64,000 nt of DNA from Salvia splendens (lineage: Eukaryota; Streptophyta; Magnoliopsida; Lamiales; Lamiaceae): positions 16,400,589 to 16,464,588 of the forward strand of contig NC_056052.1 of NCBI RefSeq assembly GCF_004379255.2. The letters are read 5' to 3'. The notes below the pieces were generated by a model. The model searched no databases. It worked only from the letters and a program-made list of their open reading frames with translations, and was not told the origin of the DNA. Below are positions 1 to 10,641 of this stretch, piece after piece. A program made the translations under genes and the position numbers. Numbering within the stretch: position 1 is the first letter of the stretch; every line of letters starts with the position of its first letter.

Positions 1-1570
1 CGGAATCCCTCTCGTACTCCGTGGAGGAAGCACGTACTGCCCTGTGTCCTCATCAATAGTGGTATCTTCCTCCTCTTCTACTTCTGTACCAAGTGAGTCA
101 GGAATAATATCTAAACTTTCAGGATTCGGACTAGATATTACCTCGGATTCCATCACGGTTGGATCAGAGGAACGCAGCGGAAGCGTTGTCGGGATCGTCT
201 CTGCAGACGGGATCGGCTCATGAACAGTGCCATCTTGCTTTGTTGGATCCGAATCAAAGTTACTTGGCACATACCACCGAAGGGAGTCATTTTCTTGGGT
301 CTCCTCCTATCTCACACTCTCCCCCTGAGTCCCAAGGTGGTAGAAGAATTCGGTTTCAAAGAAGTTGCAGTTCATAGTGGTAATAACCCGTTTGGTCTTG
401 GGGTCATAACATCTACAGCCCTTCTGGTTAATCACATATCCCATAAAAACGTACTTAATTGCACTCGGGGAGAATTTATTTCTTTCATGCTTGGGGACGT
501 GTACATAAACAGAATAGCCAAAGGTTTTAGGTGGTAAGGATAAGGCTGAGGGAATTTTGGTTAAGGTGGAAAGGTGATCTAGAGGGGTTTTTCGATTTAT
601 TATTTTTGTGGGAAGTCGATTTAGAAGGTAAACTGAGGTGGCTATGGCTTCAGGCCAAAAAGATAGAGGTACTTTTTAGTCAAATAGGAGGGCTCGGGTC
701 ATTTCAAGGATGATTCGATTTTTCCGTTCTGCTACCCCGTTTTGTTCTGGTGTGTGGGAACAAGAAGTCTGGTGTACTAACCCATCCTCGCCAAAATTTT
801 TGTCATGGAACTATTTAAAAATTCCCCCATCCCCCATTATCAGACCATAGGATTTTGACAGACGTTTGAAATTGAGTTTAAACCATTTTATAAAACAGCA
901 CGAATTTGTCATATACTTCAGATTTATGTTTCATGAAATAAACCGAAGTAGCTCTACTGCAATCATCAACAAATATCACAAAGTATTTAAAACCACAACT
1001 AGTTCCTATAGGCGTTGGGCCCCACACATCAGAATGAATCAGGGAAAAAACAGTGTCAACACGAGTATCATTTGGTTTAAAAGAGTTTCGGTGGCTCTTG
1101 GCCAAAACACAAGCTTCACAAGAGAAGTTTTTAGGAACAAAAATTTTAGGAAATAAGGATTTCAAATAACTAGGAGATGTATGGCCCATCCGACGGTGCC
1201 AGAGCCAAGTATCTTGATTAGTGGATCCGTGAGCAAGCATCGCCGCACCATCTCGTCGAGCAATCTCATCCACAAAATAGAGCCCACGACGCTCAATGCC
1301 ACGTCCAATAATCTTCCCAGTCCGGATATCCTGTAACATACAGAAGTTTGGGTGCATCAGTAGAGAGAAATTTAAATCCTTAGTCGCATGACTAATTGAC
1401 ATTAACTTCTGAGATAGTCTAGGAACATAGAGGCAATTGAGAATATGAACATTAGGAAAATTTTCTATAGTTCTCGCCCCTTCAACTGTTGTTACCCTTC
1501 CATTTGCAGTTTTTATATGCGACTTAGGAGTCTTATGAATTTCTAAAAAATCATTCCTGTCGTATGACAT
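1..1570 (-). pseudogene. Broken copia pol: gag-pre-integrase and integrase
   Basis: The open stretch 878-1570 holds the gag-pre-integrase region, with its H...H...C...C zinc arrangement (WLWHRRMGH, then CEAC), followed by the start of the integrase core (HSDVWGP and FVDDCSR, carrying the first catalytic Asp). Farther left, in shifted frames, are a DNGG motif and NGVAERKNR with the catalytic Glu, then the conserved LNRLPTK block. Stops interrupt the core, so the enzyme is dead. Reverse transcriptase begins beyond the left edge. Confidence 0.87.
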
Positions 1571-1597
1571 AGTGTCAGTGGCCCCACAGTCAAAAAT

Positions 1598-2956
1598 CTA
1601 TCCCGTGTCACTAACAATATGACAATCCCGAGCCTCAAATGCATACGATGAATTCTCTAAGGGTGCAAAGGAGTTTTTGCATATAATGGGGTCAGTTCTG
1701 CAACTATTAATAGGCTGGGGGCGATTTCTACTATAATTGTCAGAATGGGGGTATTTTTCAAAATACTTAAAAATCAGGGACTTAATAGCAAGACAATGTT
1801 TATTAGGGTTAGGGTTTGTAATCCCTAACCCTTTACCTCCAGCTTCACCGCCGCAATCCAATCTGAGAGAGGCGATCATCGCCTCTGCCGTCTTCCCCCC
1901 ACCGCCGCTGTTCTCGCCGCGCCCGCCACCACCGGTATCGGGCCTCTTCTCCTGGAACGCCGCTGCCTCTTGGCTTCCCTCCATCTGGTTTGTTCCTCCG
2001 CCGTTGGTTCCGATGGCGATTTTAGCCTTTCCGGCTTTCTCTTCTTCCCACCACTCTGGATACCCCAATAATTGGAAACATGTTTCCTTTGTATGCTTGT
2101 GCATCCCACAATGGGAGCACCAGAGTTTGGATTTGTCCGGTCTGTTGTTTCCCCGGCGGTTGGCGGCGGAGCGTGGCATCGACGGCTGACCTCTGTTCTG
2201 TGGCTGTAATGGACGTTACTCTCGAGCTCCAAATCCGAATCCGACCCGATGATGTCTCGTTTCCGACAATGATGGAGGTCGAATCAGATGCCGACAACAT
2301 GATATTGAGTCGAGCCGCCTCCCGTTTCACCCATCCATACGCTACGTCAGCTGAGGGGTAGGGATCCTCCTTGAAGATCTCGCGTTGGATCCAGTCGTAC
2401 TTCTCGTTCAATCTGGTGAGAAATTTGAATAATCGTAGTTCGGATTTGATGTCCCGGTATTTTGCTATTCCTTTGTCACATCAATCAACTGTTTGTGTGG
2501 GCATCGATCGATGTCGATCCATAGCCCATGGAGCCTGCTCCAATAGGCCTCCAATGTTGAGTCTCCTTGTATAATTCTGCTTGTCTTGTCTCGCAGGTCA
2601 TATATGAGATACGAGTTCGCCGAACTTACAAAATTTACGGCGAGTGTATCCCACAGTGCCTTCGCCGTTTGATGATGTGCGAAATCGGCGATGATGTTGG
2701 TTTCCATGTTGTCAATAATCCAGGAGAAGACTATTAGGTCTATCTCCTCCCAATCGGTATATCCTTTCTCCCCCGGCTGTGGTGGAGACGGGACTCCTGA
2801 TATATGGCGGTAGACTCCTCGGCCGCCTATGGACACCTTCATTAATCGTGCCCATAGTGAATAGTTTGGGCCATTCAGTTTGAAGGCTACGGTAACACTC
2901 TTGCTCGATCTGATTTATTCGGCAACATGTTCAATTTCTGGTTTTTCGTCTGCCAT
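1598..2956 (-). pseudogene. Broken copia gag (UBN2-type capsid and CCHC zinc knuckle)
   Basis: Translation would start at the ATG at 2956. A TAA at 2915-2917 ends it after 13 codons, although the frame continues into a good capsid-like region (2465-2842; motifs WARLM, ALWDTL, YWSRLHGLW). Further left the frame changes at least once before a nucleocapsid knuckle of the form C-X2-C-X4-H-X4-C (CSHCGMHKHTKETC) near 2120. A glycine-rich and basic stretch follows. In this family gag forms the virus-like particle and binds RNA. The early stop and frame changes mean no full Gag is expected. Confidence 0.85.
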
Positions 2957-3036
2957 TTTCTGGCTGGGTTGTTCTTCTCGCCGTTTTGGTCGAGAGAGGT
3001 ATATTTTGGGGCTATGATGATAGTTTTCTGAGCCTA

Positions 3037-3051
3037 ACCTGCTCGGATGCC
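3037..3051 (-). promoter_or_regulatory. Primer-binding site, tRNA-Met type
   Basis: The minus strand reads TGGCATCCGAGCAGG immediately after the LTR end. It differs at two positions from the usual copia site TGGTATCAGAGC, which pairs with the 3' end of initiator tRNA-Met and primes minus-strand DNA synthesis. Both changes look like decay. Confidence 0.85.
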
Positions 3052-3246
3052 ATGTAGAATTGTATAATTGTTTGATATTTTATTTACAATGAGATTGTAC
3101 ATTATATATAGGCTAAGGATACCATTATACATGGTAAGATACTCTCAATCAAATCTTCCTAATTAATCGGCTAAATATCTTCTTCAATCTCTTCCTGATC
3201 TTAGGCAATCTTCTTTATTTTGCAGAATATTCTTTGATCTCCAACA
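3052..3246 (-). repeat. 5' LTR of the first copia element
   Basis: On the minus strand this 195-bp segment begins TGTTGGAGATC and ends CAATTCTACA, the usual TG...CA ends. The PBS follows directly. The partner LTR is outside the window, so divergence and target duplication cannot be checked. Confidence 0.88.
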
Positions 3247-3949
3247 GTAAACTTAACTTTTTTTTATCATATATGTTTTTTGGTTTATCCATCATTATTT
3301 TAGGTTTGTTGGTTTGTATAAACTAAATGTCGCAACTAGATAAACAAACAAACAAAAGAAACAAAAATCTGAAATAAATACCGATGAAAAAGTACTCATA
3401 AAAAATTCTTAAGGGATTACGTCTGTCGTCCGTTGATAAATAACTGTCTTGATATGTAACCAATAGACTTTCCCAATGGTAAATCCGTTCGGACATCAGT
3501 GTCTAGGATGATCGTCATTTGTTGATGCCGGCGTCATCACTAGTCATATGAAAACACATTTAAGAAGATAAAAAAAGTATATTACTGTTAACTATGTCAA
3601 CTCCGCTACTTTCTATTAATGATCCATTGTTGATCTTGATTATAGACATTAGGAGTTTCGATTTACCATTTTCGTTTATTCGCGATTAAGAGTTCTAGTT
3701 TACTTTAATAGAAATGGTACGTAGGTTTCGCATTCTATTAACTCATTTAACTCACATGTTATTAAAAAACTATCTATACAAAATGTCTCACATTCCCCTA
3801 TCTTTTTCAACCACTTTCCTCTATATTCTTAAAACATGTGTCGAACTCGACCTAAACTCTTAATACTCGACCTAAACAAGAAGCTCATTCTTTTAAATGT
3901 GGAAGTATATATTAGTATTCGATAAGACATCAAAATACTATTGACAATA

Positions 3950-4119
3950 CTCCATCTGTCCCTTAAAAATAGAAGTTCTTTTCTTTTTGTTTCGTCCCAT
4001 AAAATTAGAAACTTTTCTTTATCTATAATGAGGTAGGACATATTTTCCACTAACACACTTTTATTTCTCTCTCCCTCTCTTGTGTTGTTTTAAAAGTATT
4101 TTTTAAAGGACGGAGTGAG
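3950..4119. mobile_element. Stowaway-like MITE
   Basis: The 170-bp element starts ctccatctgtcc and ends ggacggagtgag, an inverted pair, with TA on both sides. TA duplication and a CTCCCTCCGT-like end are the signature of Stowaway (Tc1/Mariner-derived) MITEs. It has no coding capacity. Confidence 0.82.
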
Positions 4120-4304
4120 TATTATTTCGTGTGGATGGTATAATAATTTAGATGTTAAAAGAATAAAGGTTACAGGCTATAATGCTAAATCTTACTCCAT
4201 TTGTTCTTAATAATTTGTCACTATTTGATCCGGCACGAATGTTAAGACATGTAATAGAAAATGAGTAGAAAAGGTTAGTGAAATGTGGGTCCTACTATTA
4301 TATA

Positions 4305-4505
4305 CTCTTTCCGTCCCAACTAGGTGATGGAATAAAGTGATTGGATGTTTTGAGTTTTATGAAAAAAAGAAATACTTAATTTAGTTGAGACATTTAATGG
4401 AGTATTAGTTTTATAATAAAATGTGAGTGAAATGAGTTAGAGTAATGTAGTGTTCACTATCAATGGTAAAATTGGAAGGTGATAAATTCTTAGCGAAGGA
4501 GGAAG
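4305..4505. mobile_element. Stowaway-like MITE
   Basis: Ends ctctttccgtccc and gcgaaggaggaag are diverged inverted repeats flanked by TA. The element is about 200 bp with no coding capacity. Confidence 0.68.
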
Positions 4506-4755
4506 TAATTAACAGCCAACTTTTATGAGTGATTAGACTGATTAATGTACACCTTTCGTTGTCTTGAAATGGTTGGTGGCTTGTAGCCAGATATTTGACT
4601 TGTACAGTCAACCTATTTAAAAGATTAAATAAAATGTTTTGATTTCCAACGTTGGGTAAATATGTTAAAATTGTGTAGAAAGAGTACTAATTGATTAGGG
4701 AGTGGTATGTCAATTTCTTGAGGACAATGATTCCGAAATATTGAGATAAACAGTA

Positions 4756-4979
4756 CTCTCTCATTTTCATAGCAGTGGACGCTTTTTTTACATGCAATTT
4801 AAAAAAAATTGTATTAAACAGATAAAATAAAGTAAGAAATTAAAAAGGTGGAGAGATGAATAGAAAATAAAATAAATGTGAGTAAAGTAAAAGAGAAGAA
4901 ATGTATTGACTTTTGCTAAATAAAGAAATGACTAAATTACAAAATAGCAAAATGACTCCACTACTACGAAATGGAAGAG
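4756..4979. mobile_element. Stowaway-like MITE, diverged
   Basis: The left end ctctctcattttcatagc and right end gaaatggaagag form an imperfect inverted pair flanked by TA. It is older or more decayed than its neighbours. Confidence 0.6.
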
Positions 4980-5423
4980 TACACATATAATATAAATAGT
5001 CGATTTTAGTAAATTGGTAAATATGAAATTTTGTTACTGAAAATATGCCGAATTGAATTAATACACACATGAACAAGTCCATTTGATCACATGCGCAAGT
5101 ATTCTTATAATTTAAAGCTTATAGGTGAACTTAATTAGAAATTTTAATTTGCATATGTCATCATGATCCATCTCTATACACTTTATTAAGATCCTTTATA
5201 ACATTCTCTGATCTTAATCCACCTTAACAAAAAAATCAATTTATTTAAGTTTTTATATTGTTAATAATTTTAAGTCAATAACAGCCCCTAACAGATTAGA
5301 AAAAACATTTTTTAAAGTTTATTATTAATACATGAAAATACTTAAGTGGGCACTAACATACAATCGCGGTGAATATTAGAACTGGATTGTTGATGAGATT
5401 TATCAGCAATCTATTATCCAATG

Positions 5424-5730
5424 TGTGGAGTGGTTGTTCAGCTGATTCATGAAGTCAAATGAAGAGAAGTTTACTTAAGCTTGCTTCAGTGACCGTCCGA
5501 TGAAGAACTAAGATTGGGGATTTAATCTGAGCCGTCAGATTAATATGACCGTTGTATGTTAGTTAGGGATTAAAATAGTTGTTTACTTTCCCAAATTCAG
5601 TTTAGTATTCAATTTCCCGTTTTCCCCATTTTTCATCTCTGTAAATTGCAAGCTCAAATTTCTCTCTTCAATAAAAATCTGCATTCAATTCAATCAGTGT
5701 GTGTTATATTCTCCGATCAACCATCAATTT
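5424..5730 (+). repeat. 5' LTR, 3' end deleted
   Basis: This segment matches the 3' LTR (9697-10012) up to the shared hexamer caattt, then jumps directly into gag sequence. The last six LTR bases (ctaaca), the PBS and the gag start are missing. Confidence 0.9.
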
Positions 5731-6480
5731 GAGTTTACAGGCAAGAACGAATTTGCCCTATGGAGAATGAAGATGTGTGCAATGCTGATTCAACAAGGTC
5801 TATCGTCGGCACTGACAGTGGAGGAGAAGGATTCGAAGGAAAAGGAGGTGGTTCTTGATGATAAGGCCATCGCAAAGCGAGCTGAAATTTAGGCGAAGGC
5901 GCATAGTACGATCGTCCTTTGCCTGGGCGATAAAGTTCTCCGCGAGGTTGCAAAAGAGAAGACCGCGGCGGGCATTCTGACAAAGTTGGAGGAGCTCTAC
6001 CTCACGAAATCTTTGGCGAACCGGTTGTTCATGAAACAACGCCTCTACTCCTACAAGTTCTTGGAAGGGAAGGGAGTTTTGGAGCAGCTGGAGGACTTTA
6101 GTAAGGCAGTCGATGATCTTGAAAACATCAATGTCACTATCGGAGATGAGGATAAAGCCATCCTATTGCTAAATGCACTCCCACATTCATATGATCAGCT
6201 TCGTGATGCAATTCTTTATGGCCGTGAAGGATCGATCACCTTGTTGGAAGTACAGTCGCCTTTGAGAGCCAAGGAGTTGCAAAAATGGGAAATCAAATTG
6301 GTTGATTCAAGTGTAGAGAGCTTGAATGTAAAGAAATTCAAGGGAAAGAAACCTTTCAAGAAATCTCAGGAACATGCCAAGAGTGCTACCAGTGATCAAA
6401 AGGAAACACGATCTGGCCACTGGTGCAAGCAGCCCGGCCACTTGAAGAAATATTTTTTCGCTTGGAAGCGAAGACAATAA
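5731..6480 (+). pseudogene. Broken copia gag
   Basis: The frame opens inside the LTR and enters gag at FTGKNEFALWRMKM, so the normal gag start is gone. A TAG at 5890-5892 interrupts it. After that the capsid-like region is clean (LTKLEELYLTKS, LLNALPHSYDQ) up to the TAA at 6478-6480. The CCHC knuckle is damaged: the line WCKQPGHLKK keeps one Cys and the His, but the first and last Cys of the usual C-X2-C-X4-H-X4-C are absent. The capsid region is recognisable and the RNA-binding site is lost. Confidence 0.9.
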
Positions 6481-7788
6481 AATGGTGGGGGAAAGGTAGT
6501 GAACTCGGCTGAAAGTGTTGGAGATGATGAAGTTTTTGAGTCCTTGAATGTAATTGAAGGGAAGGATAGTGGTTGTTGGATTATGGACCGGGTTGTAGTT
6601 TTCATATGAGTCCAAATCTTGAATGGTTTGATAGCATTGTTGAGACAACTGGCTCTGTAGTGCTTGGTAATAATCAAGTGTGCTCTATTCGGGAGATTGG
6701 GTCAGTGAGGTTGAAGGTTGAAAATGGGAGAATGGTGACCCTGAGTGGGGTGAGATATATCCCGGATGTTAAAAGAAACTTGATCTCACTTGGATCTCTT
6801 GAAAGAAAAGGCTGCAACTTCTCTTCTGGAGATGGGAACATGGTTATTTGTAGATCTGGAAAGGTACTCTTGAGAGCAGAGAGAAGGGGAAGTCTCTATT
6901 ACATGAATGCAGTAGTTCACAGAAGCACACCTGGAGAAGTTCATGTGATAGAAGTCAGCACAATGGACTTATGGCATACCAGATTAGGCCACCCAGCCAT
7001 AGGCAGTGTGAAGGAGCTGGTAAAGAAAGGATTATTGCAGTGAGGAGTGTGTACTTGGAAAGTCCAAGAAGCTTGCGTATCCAAAAGGTACTCACACATC
7101 CACTAAACCTCTAGACTATGCTCATAGTGATTTGTGGGGTCCAGCGCAAGAGAAATCCATGGGTGGTGGAAGATACCACATGAGTATCATTGATTATTTC
7201 TCTAGGAAAGTGTGGTTGTATGTGTTGAAAGAAAAATCAGAGGCCTTCTAAAAATTCAAAGAATGGTGCATAGCAGTTGAGGCTGAAAAGGGTGTTGTTT
7301 TGAAATGCTTGCGTATTGATAATGGTCTTGAATATCTATCAAAGGAGTTTGATGAATACTGTAAATCAAATGGTATTAAAAGGTATCGCATAGTCCCTAT
7401 GAAACGTCAACAAAATGGGGTTGCAGAGCGGGCTAACAGGACTATATTGGAAAGAGTGAGGTGCATGGTTTTGGCTGCTGGGATGGAGAAAAGATTTTGG
7501 GCAGAGGCAGCTTCTACTGCGGTTAAACTCATGAATAAATGTCCTTCATCAAGCATTAGAGGGGACACTTCAGACTACGGATGGTTTGGTAGATATGGAA
7601 GCTATGGTGATTTGAGAAATTTTGGCTGTAAAGCTTTTGCACATATAAAGCAAGGAAAGCTGGAAGCTCAGGCTTTGAGATGTGTTATGCTGGGCTATCA
7701 ACCAGGTGTAAAGGGATGCAGACTACGGTGTGTAGAGAAGAATAATAGGAAGATCATAATCAGTAGAGATGTTATTTTCTGGGAATGA
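6480..7788 (+). pseudogene. Broken copia protease and integrase
   Basis: Around 6575-6605 the aspartic protease site is split between two frames. One frame carries the residues before the catalytic Asp, and the next carries GCSFHMSP after it, as if one base were lost in the codon after the Asp. The gag-pre-integrase block (LWHTRLGHP) follows up to a stop at about 7041. Integrase continues in pieces: HSDLWGP at about 7120, an in-frame stop near 7248, then a clear core from 7300 (IDNGLEY and the NGVAERANR catalytic Glu block) ending at 7788. Confidence 0.88.
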
Positions 7789-9667
7789 GAGTTTCCATTC
7801 AAGAAAAAGGTAGAAAATATAAATAAGGAAGAGGGAACTACTGAGATTAATGTGGAGCTTGAGAGTCTTGAATCCCAGAATGAAGATCTTCAGCAACAAT
7901 CTGAGGATTCTGAGCATGAGTCTGCTGGTGTAGGAACTGATAGACCATCTGAAAATCAAACTTTACCAGCTGCAGGAGCTGTTGATCTTAAAAATTGGAA
8001 GCTTTCTTGAGATAGAACAAAAAGAACTATCAAGCCATCTTCAAAATATTCTGATGCAGAATTTCTATTCTTTGCTCTAATGGTAGCTGAGGATGTGGAG
8101 TATTCAGAACCTTGTTCATACAATGAGGCAATGCAGAGTAAAGATTGGGAAAAGTGGCAGCAAGCTATGATAGAAGAGATAAACTCTTTGTTGAAGAATG
8201 GAACCTGGGTACTTGTTGAAAGGCCAAGAGGCAGGAGAGTGGTTAGCTGCAAGTGGATTTTCAAAAAGAAAATAGAAGCAGCTGAGAATGACAAGGTCAG
8301 GTTCAAGGCTAGGCTTGTGGCTAGAGGGTTCACACAAGAACATGGTATAGACTTTGATCAAGTGTTCTCCCAAGTTGTTAAACACACTTCCATCAGGATT
8401 CTTCTAGCCATAGTAGCCAAGAAAGATTGGATATTGGAACAGTTGGATCTGAAAACATCTTTCCTCCATGGTGATCTAAGGGAGACCATCTATATGACCC
8501 AGCCAGAGGGCTTCATCAAGACTAGTGATGAGGGAAAGGTATGTCTACTTAAAAGAAGCATTTATGGTTTGAAGCAGCAAGCAGGTTTGATGATCACATG
8601 CTCAAAATTAGTTTTCTGAGATCTAAATATGATGAGTGTGTGTACATTAAACATGAGGGTGGAGCTGTTGTTGTATACCTGTTACTCTATGTTGATGATA
8701 TGCTATTGGCTGGAGCAACAATAGTGTGGTCCTGAAAGTGAAGAAAGATTTGAAAGCAGTTTTTGACATGAAGGATTTGGGAGCAGCAAAACGAATCATG
8801 GGTATGACAATATACAGAGACAGAAGCAAGAGACCGATTTAGTTAACACAGTCAGAATATGTGTCAAGGCTGATAAAGAAGTTTCAGATGGAGAATGTCA
8901 AAGAAGTTTATGTTCCTATGGGCCAACATTATAAGCTGTCGATTGAGCAAAAGCCTAAGTGCAAAGCTGAGGAAGAAGAGATGCAACAAATACCATATGC
9001 AAGTGTGATTGGAAGTGTGATGTATGCTATGATAAGCACAAGGCCAGATATAGCTCAGGCCGTGTCAGTAACCAGCAGATTAATGTCAGGCCATGGTAAG
9101 GAGCACTAGTCTGCTTTGAAGTGGTTGATGAAGTACTTGAAATGAGCTACTGATATTGGAATTATGTTTGATGGCATGAATGAGCATGAGGGTGATGTAT
9201 TAAGAGGTTGGTGTGACTCTGATTTCGCGGGCAATGTGGATACAAGAAGATCACAATCTGGATACATTTTTACACTTTATGGATCGGTTGTGAGTTGGAA
9301 GAGCAGCCTACAACAGGTTGTGGCTTTATGAACAACGGAAGCTGAGTTCATGTCATTGACAGGTGCGGTAAAGGAATGTTTTTGGCTAAAGGGCATCTTG
9401 GAGGATTTCGGCATAAGGCAGGAGGCTGTTGCCATCGGCTGTGATAATAACAGTGCCATTTGCTTGGCTAAACACCAAGTGTATCATGAAAGGAGTAAGC
9501 ATATTGACGTACGTTTACACTTTATTCGTGAGAAAATAGAAAATGGGACAGTGAAGGTGTTCAAAGTGGACACAACAGAGAACCCGGCAGATATGTTAAC
9601 TAAGCCGGTGCCAAAGAGCAAGCTTGAGATTTGTATGAAGCTTGTTAACTTGTGCAGAATGAAGTAA
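7789..9667 (+). pseudogene. Broken copia reverse transcriptase and RNase H
   Basis: An acidic linker leads into reverse transcriptase at about 8100 (WQQAMIEEINSL, CKWIFKKK, ARLVARGFTQ, QLDLKTSFLHGDL, SIYGLKQ). The ORF breaks at 8619. The catalytic YVDDM is readable in another frame at about 8690. RNase H follows in two pieces: 8861-9109 (STRPDIAQAV) and 9350-9667, with the SAICLAKHQVYHERSKHIDV block that ends most copia polyproteins. Stops at about 9107, 9142 and 9330 separate the parts. All catalytic blocks can be recognised but no intact enzyme remains. The motif set resembles the TNT1/Tork group, an impression from memory. Confidence 0.9.
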
Positions 9668-9683
9668 GGAGCAGCTAAACAAC

Positions 9684-9696
9684 CAAGGTGGAGATT
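9684..9696 (+). promoter_or_regulatory. Polypurine tract
   Basis: The purine-rich run aaggtggagattt directly abuts the 3' LTR, where copia elements prime plus-strand DNA synthesis. Confidence 0.85.
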
Positions 9697-10012
9697 TGTG
9701 GAGTGGTTGTTCAGCTGACTCATGAAGTAGAATGAAGAGAAGCTTTACTTAAGCTTGAGCTTCAGTGACCGTCCGATGAAGAATCAAGATTGGGGATTTA
9801 ATCTGAGCCGTCAGATTAATATGACCGTTGTATGTTAGTTAGGGATTAAAATGGTTGTTTACTTTCCCAAATTCAGTTTAGTATTCAATTTCCCGTTTTC
9901 CCCATTTTTCATCTCCGTAAATTGCAAGCTCAAATTTCTCTCTTCGATAAGAATCTTCATTCGATTCAATCAGTGTGTGTTATCTTCTCCGATCAACCAT
10001 CAATTTCTAACA
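9697..10012 (+). repeat. 3' LTR
   Basis: The 316-bp copy begins TGTGGAGTGG and ends CTAACA. It is preceded by the polypurine tract and followed by the target duplication caatg. Confidence 0.93.
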
Positions 10013-10456
10013 CAATGTTTACTCAATTTTTTGTCTCCATTTTTCATATTTTTTTGTCGCTAATTAAATTAAGAGTCATAATTGTTTTTTACTTTCAATA
10101 ACTGGCTATTAGGATTCATTAATTCATAAAAATTATCTTTATTTTGTAATTAATTTTATTAAAACAGTGAAATTAATAGTGTAGCTGTGACAAAAACAAA
10201 ACACTACTAGGGGACCAAGGATGATGCCATTAAAGTTGAGATTTAAAAAAAAAATAGTAAGCATAATTTTCCCAAAAAAGATAATGTAAAATAAAAAAAT
10301 GTGAAAAAATGGTTGAGTCCTGTCTGGACAAAACGTACGTCGTCAATTCGAGAATTTCACCATCCCACTTCCCCCCTCACACTTATCCTTCGTCTTATCA
10401 CAATATTTCTGTTTGCCTCTGCGTCGCCATGCGGGGCCCACTCGAATGGCAACCTC

Positions 10457-10606
10457 CACGTGTCTCCTCTCTATTCGCCCCTCCATCACGTGCGTGTCGG
10501 TCAATTAATCGCCTAATTTTCACTTCTCATTCGCAAATGACGTGGCGCGCTTTCAGTGGAGGATCACAGCACCGCGCCACACCGTAGCATAGGCCGAGCG
10601 TATATA
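10457..10606 (+). promoter_or_regulatory. NAC gene promoter core with ABRE/G-box cluster
   Basis: Three ACGT-core boxes lie close together: CACGTGTC (10457-10464), CACGTG (10487-10492) and TGACGTGGC (10538-10546). A TATATA motif follows at 10601-10606. ACGT-core boxes are bound by bZIP factors in abscisic-acid responses. A start site would be expected near 10630, a few bases before the hAT-like insertion. The promoter is therefore cut off from the NAC ATG by 799 bp of inserted DNA. No transcription data are visible here. Confidence 0.55.
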
Positions 10607-10641
10607 CGGTTTATAATAAAGAGAAGAGGCTGTAGCCTACT

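Larger units (their letters stand above)
1..3246 (-). mobile_element. Ty1/copia LTR retrotransposon, 5' portion
   Basis: The element reads right to left and runs off the left edge. In order it has a 5' LTR (3052-3246), a tRNA-Met-type primer site, gag with a CCHC knuckle, gag-pre-integrase, integrase core and the acidic linker that precedes reverse transcriptase; the motif VLPPRSTRGIP is readable in the first 60 bases. Reverse transcriptase, RNase H and the 3' LTR lie outside the window. Several stop codons and frame changes break gag and integrase, so this copy cannot make its own proteins. The domain order, with integrase before reverse transcriptase, defines copia rather than gypsy. Confidence 0.93.
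3247..5423. other. AT-rich spacer with MITEs, no gene seen
   Basis: No convincing coding region was found between the two copia elements. The stretch holds three short TA-flanked inverted-repeat elements, annotated separately. An unpaired MITE-like end (tactccatttg) at about 4195 may be a fourth, truncated copy. Confidence 0.7.
5424..10012 (+). mobile_element. Ty1/copia element with both LTRs, decayed
   Basis: Both ends are clear: an LTR starting TGTGGAGTGG at 5424 and its partner ending CTAACA at 10012, with the 5-bp target duplication caatg at 5419-5423 and 10013-10017. The internal order is gag, protease, integrase, reverse transcriptase, RNase H, polypurine tract. The LTR-proximal leader, including the primer site, is missing, and the coding region has many stops and frameshifts. 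The LTRs differ at about a dozen positions plus two small indels over roughly 305 bases, counted by eye, so the insertion is not recent. Confidence 0.95.

Noticed and set aside
1737..2361. Plus-strand proline-rich ORFs
   Set aside because: They are antisense to copia gag and reflect its glycine-rich and arginine-rich composition.
5701..5730. Gag start at the ATG-like frame opening at 5701
   Set aside because: This segment is LTR sequence fused to gag by deletion, not the family's own start.
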